The notes under the pieces are model-generated. The model made no database searches and was not told where the DNA came from. It was given only the letters and a program-made list of their open reading frames with translations. Shown piece by piece: positions 25,395-31,964 of a DNA stretch of 62,606 nt; positions within the stretch are counted from its first letter, which is position 1, and every line of letters starts with the position of its first letter. Position numbers and translations under genes: made by a program. Source of the stretch: Sporocytophaga sp. (GTDB lineage Bacteria > Bacteroidota > Bacteroidia > Cytophagales > Cytophagaceae); the NCBI RefSeq assembly GCF_017745095.1, contig NZ_JAGHZZ010000026.1, positions 1-62,606 on the forward strand, read 5' to 3'.

Positions 25395-26441
25395 ATGTCA
25401 ATGATGCCGATTAATACTGCAATAGCAGGATATGGTGCCGCTGGAGAATTTTATCATGCCCCCTTTATTGCAAGTTTGCCTGAATTTAAACTAACCAGTG
25501 TTCAGGAAAGACATAAAGAACAATCAAAGTTGAAGTTCCCAGATGTGAAGGTAGTCAGAACTTTCTCGGAATTAACGAATGATCCTGAAATTGAACTGAT
25601 CGTGATCACAACTCCCAATGAATTTCATTTTTCTATGGCCAAAGAAGCTATGGAGAAAGGGAAACATGTTGTGGTTGACAAGCCAATTACGGTATCTTCA
25701 GAGGAGGCAGAACAATTGATTAAAATTTCTAAAGAAACTAACAGGATCTTGACTGTATATCAGAACAGACGTCTGGATGCCGGTTTGCTTACAATTAAAA
25801 AAATAAAAGAAGAGAAGGGTTTTGGAAAAATCAGGCACTATGAAGCCCACTTTGATCGTTTTCGTCCTGCTATTAAAGATTCCTGGAGGGAGAAAGAAAC
25901 TCCTGGAGGTGGTCTGTTATATGATCTGGGTGTCCATTTGCTGGATCAGACTATATACCTTTGGGGAAAACCGCAGTCTATTACTGCAAAGATTGAAAGA
26001 CAAAGACCAGATGCAGTAGTAGATGATTTCTTTGAGATAACTCTTCAGTATAATGGATTCAAAGCTGTAGTAAAAGCAGGAATGCTAGTGGAAGAAAAAA
26101 CTCCTCAGCTTTATGTGGAAGGTTCTAAATTAACTTACTTCCGTTACGATCTAGATCCACAGGAAGCTGCTTTAAAACAAGGGTTATTCCCCAAAGATGT
26201 AGCATGGGAAAAAGAAACCGTTCCTACATCTGGATTTATCAGAAATACGGATTGTGAAGAATCTGAGTACCCTTCTGAAAGAGGAAATTATCCTTATTTC
26301 TATAAGAATCTTGCTCAGGCTATCCAGAAAGGAGAAGAACTTTTAGTAAATCCGGAAGAAGCCCATTATGTGATAAAACTCATTGAGTTTGCCAAAGCAA
26401 GCAGTGAAGAAAAAAGAACTATTGATTTAAGTAATGTTTAA
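25395..26441 (+). CDS. Gfo/Idh/MocA-family oxidoreductase
   Basis: 348 residues. NAD(P)-binding motif AGYGAAGEFYHAPFI near the start, then VITTPNEFHFSMAKEAMEKG and HVVVDKPITVSSEEAE with the catalytic Lys of the DKP motif, and the C-terminal alpha/beta domain (GGGLLYDLGVHLLDQ). Probably oxidises or epimerises a sugar or cyclitol; substrate not predictable. Starts three bases after the OmpA gene and overlaps the next gene by eight bases. Confidence 0.93.
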   Translation: MSMMPINTAIAGYGAAGEFYHAPFIASLPEFKLTSVQERHKEQSKLKFPDVKVVRTFSELTNDPEIELIVITTPNEFHFSMAKEAMEKGKHVVVDKPITVSSEEAEQLIKISKETNRILTVYQNRRLDAGLLTIKKIKEEKGFGKIRHYEAHFDRFRPAIKDSWREKETPGGGLLYDLGVHLLDQTIYLWGKPQSITAKIERQRPDAVVDDFFEITLQYNGFKAVVKAGMLVEEKTPQLYVEGSKLTYFRYDLDPQEAALKQGLFPKDVAWEKETVPTSGFIRNTDCEESEYPSERGNYPYFYKNLAQAIQKGEELLVNPEEAHYVIKLIEFAKASSEEKRTIDLSNV

Positions 26442-26931
26442 ACCGGAAGAAATAAAAGAGAAGGGCAAGGTTGCGGAGACGATTAATAAAAAGTTTTTTG
26501 ATAAGCTGAAGAAAGTTTCTCCAGATCAGCTGGATAAAATAGTGCATCCTGTTCATGAAGATGTATTTGAGGAAATAGATTGCCTTGCCTGTGCAAATTG
26601 CTGTAAAACCACTAGCCCTATATTTTATCAGGCAGATATTGAAAGAGTAGCAAGGAAACTAAGGGTAAAACCTTCAGAATTTATAGATCAATACCTGCAT
26701 CTGGATGAAGATAATGATTATGTACTGAATTCATCTCCATGTCCTTTTCTTGACGGGGAGAATTATTGTCTGGTTTATGAATCAAGACCAACAGCTTGTA
26801 GAGAATATCCACATACTAATAGAAAGAGATTTCGTCAGATCCTTAACCTTACTCTAAAAAATACTCAGGTTTGTCCAGCTGTGTATGAGATTGTAGAAAG
26901 GTTGAAAGTAAAACTGGATTTTGGTAAGTAG
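26434..26931 (+). CDS. YkgJ-type Cys-cluster protein
   Basis: 165 residues. Carries the CxxCxxCC-type cluster (CLACANCCKTTSP) and a later CPFLDGENYCLVYESRPTAC, which together bind zinc or an iron-sulfur centre in the YkgJ/UPF0153 family. Biochemical role unknown. Its start codon lies within the last codons of the oxidoreductase gene. Confidence 0.88.
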   Translation: MFKPEEIKEKGKVAETINKKFFDKLKKVSPDQLDKIVHPVHEDVFEEIDCLACANCCKTTSPIFYQADIERVARKLRVKPSEFIDQYLHLDEDNDYVLNSSPCPFLDGENYCLVYESRPTACREYPHTNRKRFRQILNLTLKNTQVCPAVYEIVERLKVKLDFGK

Positions 26932-26950
26932 TCTTTCAATAATTTTTTAG

Positions 26951-27505
26951 GTGAAAAGATTTTTAAAATATTTCTCAATTGCTGTAATCATTGTCTTTTT
27001 GATACAGTCTTCCTTTATTGCTGTTGACGGACTTCGGGACGATAAAGTAAAAACAGATTGTATTCTGATACTGGGTAATAAGGTTAATGAAGATTGTACG
27101 CTTTCTCCAAGATTAAAAGCTCGATCGGATAAAGGCCTTCAGTTATTTCGTGAAAATCCGTCATCGATCATCATTGTTTCCGGAGGACTTGGGAAGGAAG
27201 GATATTATGAAGGTACTGAGATGAAAAGGTATCTTGTTGATCGGGGTGTTCCTTCTCAAAAGGTCATAGCAGATGATCTTGGAATTAATACTTTACAAAC
27301 TGCTAATAATTATAAGAAACTGAGTGAAACGTATCACTGAGTAGTGTTACCGTTGTATCCCAATATTATCATATTTACAGAACTAAACATTTACTTAGGA
27401 AAGTTGGTGCGAGTCAAGTCTATGGTGCACACGCAGACTTGACTCGAGTGGAGGGATTTTAATTCGATGTTTAGAGAATGTATTGCTTTTTATAAATACT
27501 GGTAA
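26951..27505 (+). pseudogene. YdcF/ElyC-like (DUF218) protein, two frameshifts
   Basis: GTG 26951 opens a frame with an N-terminal helix (YFSIAVIIVFLIQSSFIAV) and the DUF218 core: DCILILGNKV, LSPRLKARSDKGLQLF, IIIVSGGLGKEGYYEGTEM, VIADDLGINT. It stops at 27340 after KLSETYH. In a neighbouring frame the family sequence continues, SSVTVVSQYYHIYRTKHLL, ASQVYGAHADL, and after another one-base shift near 27447 as WRDFNSMFRECIAFYKYW to TAA 27503-27505. Together about 180 residues, the usual size. DUF218 proteins act at the cell envelope (ElyC in peptidoglycan/lipid-carrier control). Two shifts suggest real decay, though the errors could be sequencing ones. Confidence 0.75.
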
Positions 27506-27549
27506 ATGCAAAAAGTTTCGGAAATGTCCGAATGACGACGAGTTAACGA

Positions 27550-29196
27550 TTAACGAATTAAAGTAATATTGATTACTTTGTTTTCATCGACAACAATAGC
27601 ATAATAACCAGCATCTGCCATTGAACCGTCTGTTTTTGTTCCGTCCCAGACTGCGGGAGCAACAAGTTCTTTGATTAAATTTCTTCCTGAATCCAGTATT
27701 TTAATTTTGCCTGGAGTTTCGATAAAATAAGAATCCATATAACCGTCACCATTCGGACTGAATACAGCTTGACAATCTTTGGGTTTCTGAAGGGTGAACG
27801 ATGATGTTGAACCTTTACAATTAAACTGGTCATTAACAGTAAATCTATATATGCCCGCCTCCAGGTTATTGTAACGGAAATTATCAAGAGTAAGAGTATC
27901 AGCTTTTGTGACTGATTTGATGCCAAAACGATAAGGTGGAGTTCCTCCCTTATATTCAACTCCTTGCAACTCTATTGAATATCCTTCTTTGCAATTTTCA
28001 GAAAGAATATTTATTGATTTATAGGACAATTCAATACATGGCTTTACTGTCAGAACCAAATTAGTACTTTTGAGTACCAGTGAAGGTAGAGCCTTCAATC
28101 TTATTTCCTGAAAATATCCTCCGGACTGCTCTGGAGTTAGAGGAGATAAAGTCAGTGCTGATGATTTATTTGTATTGTCAGCAATCCCATTTTTAAACCA
28201 TTGGTACGTTACAGGTAGCGTCACATCAACCTTCGGATCATATATGAAAGGTTCTGTTTGGTCTTTCAACTCTAGGTTCTGATCAATTATAAAAGGCTTT
28301 TGAGGAGTATAAATGAACTTGCTAAACTGAGGGTGATTTTTAAGAGGTAAGATGTCTTCAAACGTGAGATAATTATCAGAAATATTCACGTTGTCCAAGT
28401 TGAATTTTGCTAGCAGATCCGGAAGGCTAGATAATTTGTTATTTGAAACATTAAAGACTTTCAGGGTTGTATTAGCTTTAAGGTCTGATAGATCTTTCAG
28501 ATTATTGCCTTGTATAAATAATACTTCCAGAAAGTTCAGATCTTTCAAACCTATGATGGTGTCTAATCCAAGATGATTTAAATGTAGCTGTTTAAGATTT
28601 TTTAAAGCAGATACATTTTGAAATATAGGCGTCGGATTATTTCCGACAACAAGTATTTCCAAATTTACATAACCTGAAAGATCAGGCATTTCTGTCAATT
28701 GATTATTGCCACAAGACAATGTTTTTAAATTTGGAGAAGAAGGCAAAGCCGGTAATTTTTTAAGCTGGTTATTATAAACCTGAAAATCCTCTAAATTAAC
28801 AAGAGTAATTAAAGAGGGTAATTCTGTGATATTATTATTATACAGGTATAATAATCTCAGATTTGTAAGTCGTGAGATATCCGGAATTGTTGTAATGTGA
28901 TTAAAACCCAATTTGAGTGTATAGACGTTGGTAAAGTACGATATTCCGGTAGCGTCATTAATGTTTGAGTATTCCAGATTCAACTCACCATAAAAATCTT
29001 TGGCCTTAATAGTATCCAGCTTACCATCTTTCATATAAGCAGTATAATCCTTCTCTAGTTTTGCTCTAAGGTTTTCGTCAGGTATTTCAACAAGATTATC
29101 CTGTGCACTGACATTTAAGCCAACCAAAACAAAAGCTATAAAAAGGAAAATTCCTTTATACTTTAACGTTTTTATCTGAAGGTTACTCAAAATCAT
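27550..29196 (-). CDS. Leucine-rich-repeat surface protein with T9SS type-B C-terminus
   Basis: 548 residues. Signal peptide (GIFLFIAFVLVGLNVSAQ), then about nine leucine-rich repeats (LRLLYLYNNNITELPSLI, NLKTLSCGNNQLTEMPDL), an Ig-like stretch (VTYQWFKNGIADNTNKSSAL), an SprB-type repeat segment (CKEGYSIELQGVEYKGGTPP) and a gliding-motility C-terminal domain opening AVFSPNGDGYMDSYFIETPG and ending with VDENKVINITLIR. The C-terminus is the type-B signal for T9SS export to the surface. Overlaps the preceding anti-sigma-like gene by four bases, so the two are translationally coupled. Confidence 0.9.
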   Translation of the reverse strand: MILSNLQIKTLKYKGIFLFIAFVLVGLNVSAQDNLVEIPDENLRAKLEKDYTAYMKDGKLDTIKAKDFYGELNLEYSNINDATGISYFTNVYTLKLGFNHITTIPDISRLTNLRLLYLYNNNITELPSLITLVNLEDFQVYNNQLKKLPALPSSPNLKTLSCGNNQLTEMPDLSGYVNLEILVVGNNPTPIFQNVSALKNLKQLHLNHLGLDTIIGLKDLNFLEVLFIQGNNLKDLSDLKANTTLKVFNVSNNKLSSLPDLLAKFNLDNVNISDNYLTFEDILPLKNHPQFSKFIYTPQKPFIIDQNLELKDQTEPFIYDPKVDVTLPVTYQWFKNGIADNTNKSSALTLSPLTPEQSGGYFQEIRLKALPSLVLKSTNLVLTVKPCIELSYKSINILSENCKEGYSIELQGVEYKGGTPPYRFGIKSVTKADTLTLDNFRYNNLEAGIYRFTVNDQFNCKGSTSSFTLQKPKDCQAVFSPNGDGYMDSYFIETPGKIKILDSGRNLIKELVAPAVWDGTKTDGSMADAGYYAIVVDENKVINITLIR

Positions 29197-30290
29197 CTTA
29201 ATACAGTAATCTGTCCGTTTTCTTTCTGACCATTTGAATATTCCACTATATAAACATATAATCCGGCTACAGCCAGATTACCTGTCATATCATTACCATT
29301 CCATTCTGCGATTTCTCCTTGGCCTGTTTTTGTCTTAAATATAAGCAATCCTGCTCTATTGTATATTGAAAGTATTCCAGCTTCTTCTGAAGAAATCGGA
29401 ATTTTCAGAGTTTCACCGAATTCAGGACTAAAGCTGAATGATTGCTTTTTGTAACATTCTTTTTCGGATACCAATACTACCTTTTCTTTCACGCAACCAG
29501 ATTGATCTTTGACTTTGACTGTATAACTGCCCGGTCTTAGATTGGTGTAACTTGATAAAGAAGAAAAATTTCCGTTCCCATTAAATTCATAGGAGTAAGG
29601 TGCTGTACCGCCTTTAAGGCTGTTTTCTGTAACTTTTATTTCTCCTGTAGCACCATTGATGCAAGAGCTTGTTGAGGAAAGTGTAAAGTTAATATTTACA
29701 TCCGCGCAAGCATCTGATTGTTTGACAACTGATGATTTGGTTGTAATTGTATCAGATTTAATTATCTCCGTTCCTTTTTGTAAAGTTATTTCATTCTTGA
29801 TTTCTGAAGGAACTGAATCTAAAAAGTTTTCGGAAGAGTTACTAATCTGTGGTTTTATCCATACCTTTTTATTTACATGCTTTTTAGTATTCGGAGATAA
29901 AGATAACCCATTGCTTTGCAATGAATCACTTACATTAATAAGGGGTTTTTCCGATGGACTTTTAGAGGAAGTTGTCTTATCTGATTTGATGTTGTTAAAG
30001 ATACCAAGACCTGTAGCTACACTAATAAGTAAAAGAAGTGAACCTCCCAATAACCACTTATTAGAGTTATTTTTTTGATCCAGTTGTTTTATGTCTTTTT
30101 TGATTCGATCTCTTAGAACGTCTAGTTCAGCACCGAGAACAACCTCATTAAGGAGCTGCTGATTAGCAACTTCATCTCTTAATGCGGGATCTTCAGCTAA
30201 AGCTATTTGAAATTTCGCTAAAGCATCTTCCTTCAGTTCCCCGTTGAGGTATTGATCAATCTCAAAGTAATATTCAACGCCTTCTTTCAA
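29193..30290 (-). CDS. Putative anti-sigma factor with SprB repeat and T9SS type-B C-terminus
   Basis: 365 residues. The N-terminal 75 are cytoplasmic and helical with an anti-sigma-like zone (FEIDQYLNGELKEDALAKFQ, then EDPALRDEVANQQLLNEVV). One membrane helix at 79-98 (LLGGSLLLLISVATGLGIF) is followed by a Ser/Lys linker, an SprB-type repeat (TSSCINGATGEIKV, then GGTAPYSYEFNG) and a C-terminal domain (LSIYNRAGLLIFKTKTG, then GLYVYIVEYSNG, ending QITVLR) like type-B T9SS cargo. Having a membrane anchor plus a surface sorting domain is odd. It sits between the ECF sigma gene and the LRR gene with four-base overlaps on both sides, which supports a sigma-restraining role. Confidence 0.8.
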   Translation of the reverse strand: MKEGVEYYFEIDQYLNGELKEDALAKFQIALAEDPALRDEVANQQLLNEVVLGAELDVLRDRIKKDIKQLDQKNNSNKWLLGGSLLLLISVATGLGIFNNIKSDKTTSSKSPSEKPLINVSDSLQSNGLSLSPNTKKHVNKKVWIKPQISNSSENFLDSVPSEIKNEITLQKGTEIIKSDTITTKSSVVKQSDACADVNINFTLSSTSSCINGATGEIKVTENSLKGGTAPYSYEFNGNGNFSSLSSYTNLRPGSYTVKVKDQSGCVKEKVVLVSEKECYKKQSFSFSPEFGETLKIPISSEEAGILSIYNRAGLLIFKTKTGQGEIAEWNGNDMTGNLAVAGLYVYIVEYSNGQKENGQITVLR

Positions 30291-30865
30291 TGCTTTAATA
30301 AATTTAAAAGATTCTTATCTTCATTTACCAGTTTCTGCAAATATTGCTTACACCTGTAGTTATTGGTTTTAGCCACATTTTCACTTGCATAGCCCATTTT
30401 CTCACTGATTTCCCTCATGCTTAATTTCTCAAAAATAGAGAAGCGAAGTATCTTCTGGCACTTTTCATCTAGTCTCTCAAATACCAACCTCATTGCCGAA
30501 GATTTTTCCTTTGTGATTAAATCTCCAAGATGATCAGAGTTGTCAGAAACTTCACTTTCAATCAGACTCAGATCTTTATTTTGAATTCGTTTATCCCTCC
30601 GTACTTTATCAATCCATAGATTTCGAGAAACAGAAAAGATAAAACCGTCAATTCCATATTGTTGGTTAAATTTATTTTGCTTCACTTGATTAAAAAAGAT
30701 TACAACTGCATCCTGAAAAATATCACTTGCTTCTTCCAATGAACCATTGTTCTGAAGAACATACCTTCGGACCTTTTTTAAAGTATGTTCGTAAAGATAA
30801 TCAAGTACAGGGTCATTTTCACCCTGTTGGATACATTCTATAATTTTTGAATCTATTTTATTCAC
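30287..30865 (-). CDS. ECF RNA polymerase sigma factor (locus 1)
   Basis: 192 residues. Region 2 (DIFQDAVVIFFNQVKQNK, then FIFSVSRNLWIDKVRRDK) and region 4 with the helix-turn-helix (LRFSIFEKLSMREISEKMGY, then VAKTNNYRCKQYLQKLV) are clear. The sigma-70-family ECF type is usually kept inactive by a partner encoded next to it, which here is the membrane protein at 29193. Divergent from a PorP/SprF-like gene with 105 bases between. Its own promoter target may be in that gap. Confidence 0.93.
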   Translation of the reverse strand: MNKIDSKIIECIQQGENDPVLDYLYEHTLKKVRRYVLQNNGSLEEASDIFQDAVVIFFNQVKQNKFNQQYGIDGFIFSVSRNLWIDKVRRDKRIQNKDLSLIESEVSDNSDHLGDLITKEKSSAMRLVFERLDEKCQKILRFSIFEKLSMREISEKMGYASENVAKTNNYRCKQYLQKLVNEDKNLLNLLKH

Positions 30866-30970
30866 ACTTCCTGATCCTACGATTTGAAAATAAAAAAGTA
30901 AACACTAGCTTCACGGCTATTATTTTTAATTTTACGAGAATAACTGTTAAATATTACAGAAATTATTCCT

Positions 30971-31840
30971 GTGTCCGGATTCAGACTAATTATATTAGTA
31001 ATTTTTATATTCCCTTCTATTGTCAGAGGTCAGTCCAGGTCTGAAGTTCCGGATCTCTTCGATCAATTTTTTAATAATTACTATCTACTAAATCCTGCTG
31101 CTACAGACACAAGCTATAAATTTAAAATCAGGGGAGAAAACAGAACTCAGACCGGACTTTTTGAGGGGATTAGCAAGCTTTATGTTGATGCAGATTTTAA
31201 AATAAGAGATAAAGAAGGACGATCCCAATTCCTTGGATTGCAGGCTATCAATTTTAAAGAAGGTGATTTTATAAACAGAAGCAGGCTTTATGGAAGATAC
31301 TCCTGGAGGACAAATCTTTCTGAATATTCTTCATTATCAGCTGGTGCTGCTTTAGGAATTGTGAATTATAACTTCAGAGGTTCTCAGGCAGGGGCGGGAG
31401 GAAGCTCAACTGTTATGGACGGAAGTGTAGGTATATGGTATAGCTGGAAAAAACTTTATTTGGGAATCGCAGGTCAACAAATATTAAAGACTAAGCTTCA
31501 ACCTATAAATCAACAGTTTCAATTGGATCGTTATTGGAATTGTAATATGTTTTATACTTTTCAGATTACTCAATTTCTTGATTTCAGTCCGCATTTATAT
31601 ACAAGACTGCAAAAAGGAACTGAAAATGTTCAGTTGGCAGGGGTTTTTGATATTTATGATTTGGTGAGTGCGGGGGTAAACTTAAAATATAAAAGAGGGA
31701 TAGCATTTATTGCCGGATTCAAAAACTTAAAAATTGGAAACTCAGGATTTTCATTATATGCCTCTTATATGGCAGGTACTAATAGCCCGTCAATATTGGA
31801 TGACAATGCTGTAGAATTTTATCTTAGTTTTCAACGGTGA
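30971..31840 (+). CDS. PorP/SprF-family T9SS outer-membrane protein
   Basis: 289 residues from GTG 30971. Signal peptide (FRLIILVIFIFPSIVRGQ), then the family start FDQFFNNYYLLNPAATDT, internal beta-strand repeats, SLSAGAALGIVNYNFRG, and the C-terminal strand VEFYLSFQR. PorP/SprF proteins hold type-B T9SS cargo such as SprB on the outer membrane. Its neighbours on the opposite strand encode a type-B LRR protein and an SprB-repeat anti-sigma protein, so it probably serves them. Confidence 0.87.
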   Translation: MSGFRLIILVIFIFPSIVRGQSRSEVPDLFDQFFNNYYLLNPAATDTSYKFKIRGENRTQTGLFEGISKLYVDADFKIRDKEGRSQFLGLQAINFKEGDFINRSRLYGRYSWRTNLSEYSSLSAGAALGIVNYNFRGSQAGAGGSSTVMDGSVGIWYSWKKLYLGIAGQQILKTKLQPINQQFQLDRYWNCNMFYTFQITQFLDFSPHLYTRLQKGTENVQLAGVFDIYDLVSAGVNLKYKRGIAFIAGFKNLKIGNSGFSLYASYMAGTNSPSILDDNAVEFYLSFQR

Positions 31841-31964
31841 AGTCGATTGACTATATTGTTTAAATTTTTTTTTAATTTTTTTCGCACGGCTGTTTACATT
31901 TCATTTTTGCATCCGTATTAGGTTTGATTTTTCGCAAAAAAAGAAAATGCAAATCGGATAATAC

